Shown here: piece by piece, positions 8,101 to 16,471 of the stretch
How the letters are laid out: the number at the start of each line of letters is the position of its first letter
Numbering within the stretch: the first letter of the stretch is position 1
NCBI RefSeq assembly: GCF_014207745.1
Contig: NZ_JACHJB010000002.1
Location: 1-64,000, forward strand
Source: Nonomuraea muscovyensis
GTDB taxonomy: Bacteria > Actinomycetota > Actinomycetes > Streptosporangiales > Streptosporangiaceae
Length of the DNA: 64,000 bases
Reading direction: 5' to 3'
Program-made: the position numbers and the translations under genes
The notes under the pieces: model-generated
What the model was told of the DNA's origin: nothing
The model's database searches: none
What the model saw: the letters and a program-made list of their open reading frames with translations, nothing else

Positions 8101-9708
8101 TCACGGTGAGGCCAGGCGGCGACACTCCTCCAGGGTGTGGCGGGACAGCTCGTCCCGTACGGCCGGTACGCAGACCGGGGCCATGGACAGGCTCGTCACG
8201 CCCAAGCCCACCAGCAGCGGGGCCAGCAGCGGGTCGCCGGCCGCCTCGCCGCACACGCCGACCGGCTTGCCCGCCGCGTGGCCGGCCTCCGTGCACAGGG
8301 CGATGAGCTTCAGCAGCGCCGGCTGGCGCGGGTCCAGGAGGTCGGCGAGGCCCGGGTGCTGGCGGTCGGCGGCGAAGGTGTACTGGCTGAGGTCGTTGGT
8401 GCCGATGCTGAGGAAGTCGAGCTCCGCCAGCAGCTCCTCGGCCTGCAGGGCGGCGGCCGGCACCTCGATCATGGCGCCGACCTGGGTGAGTCCGCGGGAG
8501 CGGGCGCGACGGGCGAAGTCGGCGGCCTCGGCGACGGTGGTCACCATGGGGGCCATCACCCACGGCGTGCCGCCCGTGGTGCGGGCCGCCTCGGCGATGG
8601 CGTCGAGCTGCGTGTCCAGGACGCCGGGCAGCACCCGGTCCACGCGCAGGCCGCGGATGCCGAGAGCGGGGTTCGGCTCCGGCGGGAGACCCAGGAAGGG
8701 GAGGGGCTTGTCCGTGCCCGCGTCGAGCGTCCGCACCACCACCAGGGGCGTCCGGGCGAACACCTCCGCATAGGCCGCCACCTGCTCCTCGAAGGACGGC
8801 GGCTGCCTGCGGTTCAGGTACAGGAACTCGGTGCGGAACAGCCCCACCCCCTCGGCGTCGGCGGCGTCCGGCCCGAGGTCGGCGGCCGAGCCGATGTTGA
8901 GCAGCAGCTTGACTGGGTGGCCGTCCGCGGTCCGGCCGGGCCCCTTGCTGCCCGCGAGCCGGTCGCGTTCGCGGCGGTCGCGTTCGACGACGTCCGCAGC
9001 GTCCTGCGGGGTCAGGCCGACGGTGACGTCGCCGGTGCGGCCGTCAACGGCGACGACGGTGCCGTCCGGCACGTCGAGGACGCCGCGGCAGGCGACCACC
9101 GCGGGCAGCCCCCGGCTGCGCGCCAGGATCGCGGTGTGGCTGGTCGGGCCGCCCCGCTCCGTCACCAGCGCCAGCACCTCCGCGCCGAGTCCCGCCGTGT
9201 CGGCGGGGGACAGGTCCTCGGCGACGAGCACGTACGGGTGGCCGGGGGAGGGGATGCCCGGCATGGGCAGGCCCAGGGCGGCGGCCACCGCCCGGTACTT
9301 CAGATCGTCCAGGTCGGCGGCCCGTTCGGCCAGGTAGCCGCCGAGCGCCGCGAGCGTCTCGCGGTGGGCGCCGAACGCCGCGTCCAGGGCGTGGGGGGCG
9401 TCGAGGCCGTCCTGGGCGTGCCGTTCGGCGTCCTCGCGCAGCATCGGGTCCTCGGCCATCATGGCCAGCGCGTCGAGCACCTCCGCCGCGGTGGTGTCGG
9501 AGGTCCCCTCGGCGCGGCGCCGCAGGTCGGCCGCCACCGCCTCCAGCGCCTTGGCGATCGTCGCCACCTCCGCGGCCGGGTCGGTGACCGGCCGGGCCGC
9601 GGGCAGCGCGGGCGGGCCGGCCATGCGGACGAGCGGGCCGGCCGAGCGGCCCGGGCTGACGCCCAGACCGCTCAGACGCTGCCGGGGCGGGCGGGCCGGG
9701 TCAGGCAT
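8101..9708 (-). CDS. ptsI: PTS enzyme I (phosphoenolpyruvate-protein phosphotransferase)
   Basis: A 535-residue enzyme I, which takes phosphate from PEP on a histidine and passes it to HPr in the cytoplasm. The phosphorylated histidine is in GGPTSHTAILARSRGLP (His191). The PEP-binding TIM barrel follows (FRTEFLYLNR, RTLDAGTDKPLPF, AMIEVPAAAL, IGTNDLSQYTFAADR, VGVCGEAAGDPLL with the catalytic Cys). All expected motifs are intact. The ATG at 9708 overlaps the end of the HPr gene by eight bases, with a TTG codon just before it as an alternative. It is the last gene of the PTS operon. Confidence 0.96.
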   Translation of the reverse strand: MPDPARPPRQRLSGLGVSPGRSAGPLVRMAGPPALPAARPVTDPAAEVATIAKALEAVAADLRRRAEGTSDTTAAEVLDALAMMAEDPMLREDAERHAQDGLDAPHALDAAFGAHRETLAALGGYLAERAADLDDLKYRAVAAALGLPMPGIPSPGHPYVLVAEDLSPADTAGLGAEVLALVTERGGPTSHTAILARSRGLPAVVACRGVLDVPDGTVVAVDGRTGDVTVGLTPQDAADVVERDRRERDRLAGSKGPGRTADGHPVKLLLNIGSAADLGPDAADAEGVGLFRTEFLYLNRRQPPSFEEQVAAYAEVFARTPLVVVRTLDAGTDKPLPFLGLPPEPNPALGIRGLRVDRVLPGVLDTQLDAIAEAARTTGGTPWVMAPMVTTVAEAADFARRARSRGLTQVGAMIEVPAAALQAEELLAELDFLSIGTNDLSQYTFAADRQHPGLADLLDPRQPALLKLIALCTEAGHAAGKPVGVCGEAAGDPLLAPLLVGLGVTSLSMAPVCVPAVRDELSRHTLEECRRLASP

Positions 9709-9988
9709 CAAGGGTCTCCTCCGCGTCGAGGTCGCGTGCGAGCAGTGCGGCCAGCGCGTCCAGCGCCTCCTCCGCGCCGGGCGCGTCCGACTCCAGTGTC
9801 ACCTCCGTACCCCGGGAGGCGCCCAGCGACAGCACCCCGAGCATGCTGGTGGCCGGGACGGTCCGCTCGCCGGCGCGGATCCGCACCGGCACGCCCAGCC
9901 GCACGGCCTCCTGCACGAACAGTTTGGCGGGACGGGCGTGCAGGCCGCTGGCCGAGGCCACGATCACCGTTCGGTGTACCAGACCCAT
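9701..9988 (-). CDS. ptsH: PTS phosphocarrier protein HPr
   Basis: A 95-residue HPr. The phosphoacceptor His17 is in GLHARPA and a Ser48 in ATSMLGV occupies the regulatory Ser46 position of HPr proteins. It relays phosphate from enzyme I to the EIIA encoded upstream. The C-terminal acidic tail (DLDAEETLDA) is slightly longer than usual. It overlaps the enzyme I gene by eight bases, so the two general PTS proteins are translated together. Confidence 0.96.
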   Translation of the reverse strand: MGLVHRTVIVASASGLHARPAKLFVQEAVRLGVPVRIRAGERTVPATSMLGVLSLGASRGTEVTLESDAPGAEEALDALAALLARDLDAEETLDA

Positions 9989-10000
9989 GACGAAGCCTCC

Positions 10001-11005
10001 TCAGGGCTCGATCGTGACCTTGATGGCCGCGCCCCGACTGACGAGGTCGATCCCGTCGAGCACCTGGGTGAGCGGCAGCCGGTGGGTGATGAGATCCGCC
10101 ACCGGCACCCGGCCGTCCGCGATCAGGCGGAGGGCCTCGGCGTTGTGCGCCGGGCTGGAGCCGTTCGCGCCGACGATCGTCAGCTCGCGGTAGTGCACCA
10201 GGTTGGAGTCCAGCCGGATGATCGGGTCGTCCTTGGGCAGCCCGCCGAAGAAGCTGATCCGCCCCTGCCGGGCCGCCATCCGTACGGCCTGCTCCTGCGC
10301 GGCGCCCGAGGCCGCCGCGGTGATCACCACGTCGGCGCCGCGGCCGCCGGTGAGCTTGAGCACCTGCTCCACCGGGTCGGAGTCGATCACGGCGTCCGGC
10401 GTGACCAACTCGGCCGCCATCGTCAGCCGTTCGGCGTTGACATCCACCAGGAACACCCGGGCGGCGCCGCGCGCCCGCGCCAGCCGCACGTGCAGGCAGC
10501 CGATCGGGCCGGCGCCCATGACCACCACGTCGTCGCCCGGGCCGACGCCCGCCAGCGACTGCCCGTTCAGCACGCACGCGAGCGGCTCGGCCACCGACGC
10601 CTCGGCGAACCCGACGCCGTCCGGGATGGCGTTGACGCCGTCGACGGCGAGCACCTTGGCCGGGACGATCATGTACTCGGCGAAGCCGCCGTCGTAGTGG
10701 TAGCCCATCGACTCCTGGTTCGGGCAGACGGTCAGCCGGCCGCGCCGGCACTCCTCGCAGGTGCCGCACGGGATGGCGGCGATCACCTGGACGCGTTCGC
10801 CGGTCTCGACCACCTCGCCGGCGATCTCGTGGCCCATCACCCGCGGCGGGCGGATGTGGTGGTGGCCGAACTTGAAGATCTTCGCGTCGGTGCCGCACGT
10901 CGAGCAGTTGCGGACCCGGATCTTCAGCTCGCCTGGGCCGGCCACCGGCTCCGGCGCGTCCTCCACGCGGATGTCGCCGGGGGCGTGGAATCGGGCGACC
11001 TTCAC
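10001..11005 (-). CDS. Zinc-dependent alcohol/polyol dehydrogenase
   Basis: A 334-residue medium-chain dehydrogenase with both zinc sites. The catalytic zinc ligands are in CSTCGTDAKI and MGHEIAGEV, and the structural zinc Cys cluster is CGTCEECRRGRLTVC. The NAD-binding loop is VVVMGAGPIGC. It resembles sorbitol, galactitol-1-phosphate and threonine dehydrogenases. Because it sits between EIIA and HPr genes of a mannitol-type PTS, the likely substrate is the phosphorylated polyol imported by that system, which it would oxidise to a ketose phosphate. It starts with GTG at 11005, overlapping the EIIA stop as GTGA. Confidence 0.9.
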   Translation of the reverse strand: MKVARFHAPGDIRVEDAPEPVAGPGELKIRVRNCSTCGTDAKIFKFGHHHIRPPRVMGHEIAGEVVETGERVQVIAAIPCGTCEECRRGRLTVCPNQESMGYHYDGGFAEYMIVPAKVLAVDGVNAIPDGVGFAEASVAEPLACVLNGQSLAGVGPGDDVVVMGAGPIGCLHVRLARARGAARVFLVDVNAERLTMAAELVTPDAVIDSDPVEQVLKLTGGRGADVVITAAASGAAQEQAVRMAARQGRISFFGGLPKDDPIIRLDSNLVHYRELTIVGANGSSPAHNAEALRLIADGRVPVADLITHRLPLTQVLDGIDLVSRGAAIKVTIEP

Positions 11006-11457
11006 GTCAGCTCCTTGATCACTTGGTGGACCTCTGTCGCCTCGCGCAGGGTCCTGGCACGTTCGGGGTCGAGCAGGATGTCGGCGAGGGCCGCGAGCAG
11101 CGGCACGTGCCCGTCGCCCTTGGCGGCGATGCCGACGCACAGCGTCACCCGCTCGCCGCCCCAGTCGACGCCGCCGGGGAAGCGCACGACGCAGATCGCG
11201 TCGCGCCGGACGACCTCCTTGGCGGCGGCCGTCCCGTGCGGGATGGCCACCCCCTCGCCGACGTACGTGGAGATCGACCGCTCGCGCTCCATCATGGCGT
11301 CGATGTACGACTCGGCGACCGCGCCCACGTCCACCAGGACGCGCCCGCAGCGGCGGATCGCCTCGGCGCGGTCGGCGGCGCTCTCGTGCAGCAGCACGGC
11401 GCGCGGGTCGAGCAGGTCGGGGCGCATGGCCGCCGCGTCGGCCGGCTGGTCAGGCAT
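11002..11457 (-). CDS. PTS EIIA component (fructose/mannitol type)
   Basis: A 151-residue EIIA of the fructose-mannitol family. The active histidine is His74 in GEGVAIPHGTAAAK, followed by the conserved VVRFPGGVDWGGERVTLCVGIAA strand region. It accepts phosphate from HPr and hands it to the separate EIIB encoded just upstream. Met11 (MRPDLLD) is an alternative start. The end overlaps the dehydrogenase start and the beginning overlaps the EIIB end by eight bases. Confidence 0.93.
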   Translation of the reverse strand: MPDQPADAAAMRPDLLDPRAVLLHESAADRAEAIRRCGRVLVDVGAVAESYIDAMMERERSISTYVGEGVAIPHGTAAAKEVVRRDAICVVRFPGGVDWGGERVTLCVGIAAKGDGHVPLLAALADILLDPERARTLREATEVHQVIKELT

Positions 11458-11758
11458 GCACGGTGCCGCCCTTCTTGATCGCGTCGACGAGCCGTGTCAC
11501 GGCCGGGTCGCCCAGGAAGATCTGGAACGGCACCAGCACCTTGTCCGGGGCCGCGGCCCGGGCGCGGGCGGCCAGGCCGGCGTGGCAGAGCACCACGTCG
11601 GCGTCGGCCGGGATGGAGTTCACCGGGGTGTGCTCCACGGTGACGCCGGTGTCCCTGAGCTGCTTGCGCAACTGGCTGGCCAGCATCACGCTGCTGCCCA
11701 TGCCCGCGTCGCAGGCCACGATGATCTTGCGGATGTCCTTGCTGTCGATGCCGGCCAT
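11450..11758 (-). CDS. PTS EIIB component (mannitol type)
   Basis: A 102-residue free-standing EIIB domain. The phosphocysteine is Cys16 in IIVACDAGMGSSVM, the P-loop pattern of mannitol-type EIIB. In many bacteria this domain is fused to EIIC; here it is separate and starts only five bases after the EIIC stop. It transfers phosphate from EIIA to the sugar during transport. Confidence 0.92.
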   Translation of the reverse strand: MAGIDSKDIRKIIVACDAGMGSSVMLASQLRKQLRDTGVTVEHTPVNSIPADADVVLCHAGLAARARAAAPDKVLVPFQIFLGDPAVTRLVDAIKKGGTVHA

Positions 11759-11763
11759 CTGGG

Positions 11764-12975
11764 TCAAGCCTCCTTGGGTACGGATCGGGCCCGCGTCTCG
11801 CGGCCGTCCTGCTCGTGGTCGTGCTGTGCGGAAGCGTCCCGCACGGGGGCGTCCTGCACGGGGGTGCCGGCCTCGGTGACCTGCGCGGACTCCGCGGACG
11901 GCGCCGGATCGACGGCGGGCTCCTCCTTCTCGCCGCGGCCGAAGCCGAGCAGGACGGCGGCCACGGCGAACGTCACGGCCGTCGCGACGAGGATCCCGAG
12001 GATCACGCCGAACCAGCCGCCCTTCGGGGTCACCGCCAGGTAGGCGAAGATGCTGCCCGGCGACGGCGTCGCCACCAGCCCGGCGCCGGTGACCATGAAG
12101 GTGAACACGCCGGCCGCGCCACCCGCGATGACGGCCAGGATGAGCCGGGGCTTCATCAGCACGTACGGGAAGTAGATCTCGTGGATGCCGCCGAAGAAGT
12201 GGATGATCATCGCGGGCGGGGTGCTGGGACGGAGCTGGCGCGGCCCGAACATCATGTACGCCAGGAGCAGGCCCAGTCCGGGCCCGGGGTTCGACTCCAG
12301 CATGAACAGGATCGACTTGCCGTCCTTGAGCGCCTCGGCCACACCCAGCGGCCCGAGGACGCCGTGGTTGATGGCGTTGTTGAGGAACAGCACCTTGGCG
12401 GGCTCGATGAGCACCGACGCGAGGGGCAGCAGGCTGTGGGTGATCAGCCATCCGACGGCGTCGCCCGCGGTGTCGGTGATCGCCCTGACGACGGGGCCGA
12501 TGCCCCACATGCCGGCCACGGCCATCGCACCGCCGACGATGCCGGCCGTGAAGTTGTCCACGAGCATCTCGAAGCCGGCCTTGGTCCGCTGCTCCGTGAA
12601 CTTGTCCACATATTTCAGGATCAGGGCCGTCAGCGGGCCGATGACCATGGCGCCCAGGAACATGGGGATGTCCGACCCCACGATGACGCCCATCACGGCC
12701 ACCGCGCCCACCACCGCGCCGCGCTGGCCGTGGACCATCCGGCCGCCGGTGTAGGCGATCAGGACCGGGAGCAGGGTCGTGATGATGGGGCCGACCATCT
12801 TGGCGAGCTGCTCGTTCGGCAGCCAGCCGGTCGGGATGAACAGGGCGGTGATCAGGCCCCAGGCGATGAAGGCGCCGATGTTCGGCATGATCATGCCGGC
12901 CAGGTGGCCGCCGAGCCGCTGGATGGTGGCCTTGACCCCGGTTCCGTAGACCGGGGGTGTGTACGTGTCGGCCAT
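11764..12975 (-). CDS. PTS EIIC component, mannitol-type permease
   Basis: A 403-residue membrane permease matching the EIIC part of MtlA: N-terminal VKATIQRLGGHLAGMIMPNIG, the conserved GGIHEIYFPYVLMKP, a binding region with FLNNAINHG and LESNPGPGLG, and about eight transmembrane segments. The last 65 or so residues form a hydrophilic, charged tail (DHEQDGRETRARS) not found in typical members. It moves a hexitol across the membrane. The closest named substrate is mannitol, but similarity alone cannot exclude another polyol. Confidence 0.92.
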   Translation of the reverse strand: MADTYTPPVYGTGVKATIQRLGGHLAGMIMPNIGAFIAWGLITALFIPTGWLPNEQLAKMVGPIITTLLPVLIAYTGGRMVHGQRGAVVGAVAVMGVIVGSDIPMFLGAMVIGPLTALILKYVDKFTEQRTKAGFEMLVDNFTAGIVGGAMAVAGMWGIGPVVRAITDTAGDAVGWLITHSLLPLASVLIEPAKVLFLNNAINHGVLGPLGVAEALKDGKSILFMLESNPGPGLGLLLAYMMFGPRQLRPSTPPAMIIHFFGGIHEIYFPYVLMKPRLILAVIAGGAAGVFTFMVTGAGLVATPSPGSIFAYLAVTPKGGWFGVILGILVATAVTFAVAAVLLGFGRGEKEEPAVDPAPSAESAQVTEAGTPVQDAPVRDASAQHDHEQDGRETRARSVPKEA

Positions 12976-12987
12976 GGACGTGCTCCT

Positions 12988-14079
12988 TCAGGGATGCGCG
13001 GGCTCCGGAGTGGGTGGTTCGGGCAGGGGGGTGGTGCCGGAGGGAGCCGTGGAGGGGTGACCGGGCTCGGAGGGGGCGGCGGACCGGCCGTCGGTGGGGG
13101 CCGGGGCACCGGAGACGTGCTTGGGTGAGCGGGGTTCGGCGGGGACGGAGGTGAGGGGGCGGGAGAGGTCGGGCGGGCCGGTGCGGACGCCGTCGCGGTG
13201 GATGTCGGCCGGGCCGGGCATGCGGCTGCCGGGCAGCCCGACCGCCGCCGCTCCCCAGGCCAGCGCCTCGACGAGGGCCGCCTCGCCGCTCGCGCCGCCC
13301 GCGAGGAACCCGGCCAGCATGGCGTCGCCCGCGCCGACCGAGCTGCGCCGCTCCGCGACCGCCGCCTCGCCGTACCAGACGGCGCCGTCCTCGACGAGGA
13401 CGGCGCCGTCGGCGCCGAGGCTGGCCAGCACGGTGCGGGCGCCCGCCGCACGCAGCTTGAGCGCGGCCTCGACCGCGTCGCCGACGGTGCGGATCGGCAG
13501 GCCGGTGGCGGCGGCCAGCTCCTCGGCGTTCGGCTTGACCAGGGCCGGCCCCGCCGGCAGGGCGGCGACCAGGGCGGGGCCGCTGGTGTCGACGGCGACG
13601 TGGATGCCCGCCCCGGCGAAGCGGCGGCACAGCCGGGCGTAGACGTCGGAGGGCACCTCGGGCGGCAGGCTGCCCGAGGCCACGACCCAGTCGGCCTCGT
13701 GCGCGGCGGCCAGCACCGCGTCGGCGATCGTGTCGAGCTCGCCGGCCGACAGCGCCGTGCCCGGTTCGTTGATCTTGGTGACGGTGCCGTCGGGCTCGGC
13801 CAGCGTGACGTTCGACCTGGTCGCCCCGGAGACGGGCACGGTGACCATGTCGAGCCCCTCGCCGGCGAGCAGGCGGACGAGCTGCCTGCCCTCGTCGCCG
13901 CCGAACGGTACGACGGCCCGCGAGGCGACGTCGTTGGCCAGCAGGGCGCGTGAGACGTTCACGCCCTTGCCGCCCGGGTCGAGGTGCGCGGCAGCGGCCC
14001 GGATCACCGCGCCCCTGGCCAGCGCGGCGATCTCGATCGTGCGGTCGAGGCTCGGGTTCAGCGTGAGGGTGAGGATCAT
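12988..14079 (-). CDS. PfkB-family 1-phosphofructokinase (or tagatose-6-phosphate kinase)
   Basis: A 363-residue PfkB/ribokinase-fold sugar-phosphate kinase. NPSLDRT at the start, DPGGKGVNVSRAL (substrate binding) and the anion-hole motif GAGDAMLAGFLAGG with the catalytic Asp are intact, as in FruK and LacC. It phosphorylates a hexose phosphate to the bisphosphate. With a polyol PTS and a zinc dehydrogenase, the substrate may be fructose 1-phosphate or a 6-phosphate ketose. The last 60 residues are a Pro/Ser/Thr-rich tail beyond the usual 310-residue length. The start ATG overlaps the regulator stop as ATGA. Confidence 0.9.
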   Translation of the reverse strand: MILTLTLNPSLDRTIEIAALARGAVIRAAAAHLDPGGKGVNVSRALLANDVASRAVVPFGGDEGRQLVRLLAGEGLDMVTVPVSGATRSNVTLAEPDGTVTKINEPGTALSAGELDTIADAVLAAAHEADWVVASGSLPPEVPSDVYARLCRRFAGAGIHVAVDTSGPALVAALPAGPALVKPNAEELAAATGLPIRTVGDAVEAALKLRAAGARTVLASLGADGAVLVEDGAVWYGEAAVAERRSSVGAGDAMLAGFLAGGASGEAALVEALAWGAAAVGLPGSRMPGPADIHRDGVRTGPPDLSRPLTSVPAEPRSPKHVSGAPAPTDGRSAAPSEPGHPSTAPSGTTPLPEPPTPEPAHP

Positions 14080-14837
14080 GCCCGCACCACCTCGGGGCCC
14101 GCCGCCGCCAGGTCGGCGGCCAGGGCCGGGTCCACACCCGAGTCGGTGATCACCACGTCGATCTCGCGCAGCTCGGCGAACCTCGCCAGGTAGGTGTTGG
14201 TGAACTTCGTGTGGTCGGCCAGCAGCACGCTGCGCTGCGCGGCCCGCACCATGGCCCGTTTGATGGCCGCCTCGGCCGGATCGGGGGTGGTCAGGCCCTT
14301 GGCGACCGAGCAGCCGTTCGTGGCCATGAACGCCACGTCCACGTGCAACTGGGACAGGGGCTGCAGCGCCCAGTCGTCCACGGTGGCCAGCGTGCGCCCG
14401 CGCAGCCGGCCGCCGAGCAGGATCACGTTGAGGTTGGCCCGGGAGGCGAGCGCGATGGCCAGCGGCGGCGAGTTGACGACGACGGTCAGCTCGCGGTCGG
14501 CGGGCAGCACCTGCACGAGACGGCCCGTGGTGGTGCCCGCGTCGATGATCACCGAGCCGTCCTGGGGCAGTTCGGCGAGCGCGGCCTTGGCGATGCGCTC
14601 CTTCTCCCCGGTCATCACCTCGTCGCGGGTGGACAGCGCCGGCTCGAAGCCCAGCCGTTCCACGGGGATGGCCCCGCCGTGCACCCGGCGCAGCACGCCG
14701 GCCCGCTCCAGGGTGGTGAGGTCGCGGCGGATCGTCTCGGTGGTCACATCGAGATCGTCGGCCAGCGTCACCACGTCGACCCGGCCAGCCACCCGCGCCC
14801 TGCGGAGGATCTCCTGCTGCCGCTCCTCGGCGTACAT
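14076..14837 (-). CDS. DeoR family regulator of the PTS operon
   Basis: A 253-residue DeoR-type repressor. The N-terminal helix-turn-helix with the family signature (TTETIRRDLTTLERAGVLRRVHGGA, here split over residues 32-56) is followed by the DeoR sensor domain (DAGTTTGRLVQVL, LLGGRLRGRTLATVDDWAL, ADHTKFTNTYLARFAELREIDVVITD). Such regulators respond to a sugar phosphate. It is the first gene of the PTS operon, so it probably regulates its own promoter. Confidence 0.93.
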   Translation of the reverse strand: MYAEERQQEILRRARVAGRVDVVTLADDLDVTTETIRRDLTTLERAGVLRRVHGGAIPVERLGFEPALSTRDEVMTGEKERIAKAALAELPQDGSVIIDAGTTTGRLVQVLPADRELTVVVNSPPLAIALASRANLNVILLGGRLRGRTLATVDDWALQPLSQLHVDVAFMATNGCSVAKGLTTPDPAEAAIKRAMVRAAQRSVLLADHTKFTNTYLARFAELREIDVVITDSGVDPALAADLAAAGPEVVRA

Positions 14838-14849
14838 GATGTTGGTTCA

Positions 14850-14885
14850 CCGCCGTTTCCGTTTGGTTTCATCTGTGTTTATATC
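14850..14885 (-). promoter_or_regulatory. Possible DeoR operator region
   Basis: On the minus strand, upstream of the DeoR start, GAAAC or AAACx units recur about every nine bases (AAACACAGATGAAACC, then AAACGGAAACGG). Repeated GAAAC-type half-sites are usual for DeoR-family sugar regulators. This is also the shared promoter region with the divergent gene at 14925. Confidence 0.35.
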
Positions 14886-14924
14886 CGTCTATGTGGGTAC
14901 GTCAAGGTCTGGTAGGTATGGCGG

Positions 14925-15845
14925 ATGCAAAAGAAGCCGTGGGCCGCCGTCGCCGCAGCCGTCCCCCTCGCCGCCGGATGCCTCTACGGCTCTGCGGCCG
15001 CCGCCTTACCGGCCCGGGCTCACGCCGCCGAGCCGCCGCGCGTGCCGGCCGGGACCACGGCGGCGTGGGTGGTGTTCGACCGGCGGGCCGGCGCGGCAGG
15101 CAAGATCGTCGCGATGCGGAACGCGCACCGCAAGTTCCGCTCCGCCTCCGTGGTGAAGATCCTCATCGCCATCGACTACCTGGAACGGCGCGGCACCGTC
15201 CCCGCGGGCGACGCGCGGCTGCTCCAGGAGATGCTGCGCTCCAGCGACGACGCCGCGGCCACCACGCTGTGGACCCGCTCGGGCCGGGGCGCGATCGTCA
15301 CGCGGACGGCCCGCCGGCTCGGCCTGGCCGACACCACCCCGCCGCCCGCCTCCCATCCCGGCTTCTGGGGCTACACCTCGCTCAGCGCGTACGACATCGT
15401 GCGCACGTACCGCTACCTGCTGGACACGGCCGAACCGCGGGTGCGCGAGACGATCCTGGGCCACCTGCGCCGGGCGACACCGTGCGGCAACGACGGCTTC
15501 CACCAGTACTTCGGCATCCCGAGCGGGGTGCCCCGGCCGTGGGCGGTCAAGCAGGGCTGGTCGGGGTTCGGCGCGGTGCCGCCCACGCGCTGCGCCGCCT
15601 CGGCGGCCGGCGGCACGGCGGCGGGCGGCACCACGGGAGGGTCGGTCTCCGCGGTGGCCCGCCGCGCGGCCGGGTCCGGTGTGCCCGACTACGGGCGTCC
15701 CGTGCTGCACTCCACGGGTCTGGCCGGCAAGGGTGAGCGGTACGTCATGGCCGTGCTGACCGCGCACCCGGCCGGCGGAACGTGGAACGACTCCGTGCGG
15801 CGCGTCAACCGGCTCACCGCGGACCTCTACCGGGGACTGTCCTAG
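14925..15845 (+). CDS. Secreted serine hydrolase, class A beta-lactamase-like
   Basis: A 306-residue exported protein. Residues 1-35 form a signal peptide with a likely cut after AHA. The penicillin-binding fold is shown by SxxK (SVVK, Ser75 and Lys78), SDD at 107-109 in place of SDN, and KQGW in place of the KTG box. Such divergent actinobacterial proteins are usually hypothetical beta-lactamase relatives; activity on beta-lactams is uncertain because KTG is altered. The region between the SDD and KQGW contains a conserved-looking FWGYTSLSAYDIVRTYRYL. A 25-residue Ala/Gly-rich loop (about 221-240) is an insertion. No clear ribosome site precedes the ATG; TAGGTAT at 14912-14918 may be a -10 box of a leaderless transcript. 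Confidence 0.82.
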   Translation: MQKKPWAAVAAAVPLAAGCLYGSAAAALPARAHAAEPPRVPAGTTAAWVVFDRRAGAAGKIVAMRNAHRKFRSASVVKILIAIDYLERRGTVPAGDARLLQEMLRSSDDAAATTLWTRSGRGAIVTRTARRLGLADTTPPPASHPGFWGYTSLSAYDIVRTYRYLLDTAEPRVRETILGHLRRATPCGNDGFHQYFGIPSGVPRPWAVKQGWSGFGAVPPTRCAASAAGGTAAGGTTGGSVSAVARRAAGSGVPDYGRPVLHSTGLAGKGERYVMAVLTAHPAGGTWNDSVRRVNRLTADLYRGLS

Positions 15846-16306
15846 AGAGCCTGCTTCGGGCGAGCGCGGCTCGGCTCGGGGTCCTCGTGGTCCGTTGCGC
15901 GATCAGGTGTGGCCGCTCGTGGCATGCTCGCGCTCCCCGGCACGGGACGTGCCACCGTGTCCGGGTGTGCGGCCAGGTGGTCGGCATACACCTTCTTCGG
16001 CACCACCATCCGCCACGCCTCCAGCACCAGTTCGTGCGCCTCGTCGAGGTCGAGAGCGGCCGTCCGGGCGCACACCCAGTTGAAGCGCAGGTCCCCCTCC
16101 GGCGGCAGCAGGAACGTGGCCGGTTCGGCGGCCACCAGCGCGGCCCGCTCCTCCTTGGGGAAGGCGAAGCCCATCACGGTCTCGTCGCGTGAGAACGCGA
16201 CGTACACGATCGAGCCCACCCGGAACTTGACCCGGTCCCTGATGAGGTGCTCCGACGAGCGCGGCAGCGTGGCCGCGAGCCGCCGCACGTCCTCCACTGT
16301 GACCAT
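15842..16306 (-). CDS. MmcQ/YjbR family DNA-binding-like protein
   Basis: A 154-residue protein of the YjbR fold. The N-terminal VTVEDVRRLAATLPRSSE, the central FRVGSIVYVAFSRDETVMGF and the pattern RFNWVCARTAALDLDEAHEL with a final LVLEAWRMVVPKK helix are typical. The fold resembles CyaY; function in the cell is unknown. The last 40 residues are a charged, low-complexity tail. It converges with the hydrolase gene, overlapping by four bases. Confidence 0.85.
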   Translation of the reverse strand: MVTVEDVRRLAATLPRSSEHLIRDRVKFRVGSIVYVAFSRDETVMGFAFPKEERAALVAAEPATFLLPPEGDLRFNWVCARTAALDLDEAHELVLEAWRMVVPKKVYADHLAAHPDTVARPVPGSASMPRAATPDRATDHEDPEPSRARPKQAL

Positions 16307-16412
16307 GCCGCCACCCTAGCCGCCGTTTCCCGCCCCGTCCCACCCCTTCCCGTCCCGCCCGTTCACGGCGCGGACGGACATGCGCTCTGTCCATATGATG
16401 AGACGAATCTTC

Positions 16413-16425
16413 TCTCATTATGAGA
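16413..16425. promoter_or_regulatory. Perfect palindrome upstream of the methyltransferase gene
   Basis: TCTCATTATGAGA is a perfect 6-1-6 palindrome, 47 bases before the methyltransferase start. A partial copy ATGATGAGA lies at 16397-16405. The surrounding 60 bases are unusually AT-rich for this window, as expected for a promoter. No regulator gene is adjacent, so the binding protein must be encoded elsewhere. Confidence 0.5.
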
Positions 16426-16471
16426 TGGTCGGTAGGGTCCGGGTGGTACGGACGAGGACGAAGGAGTTGCG

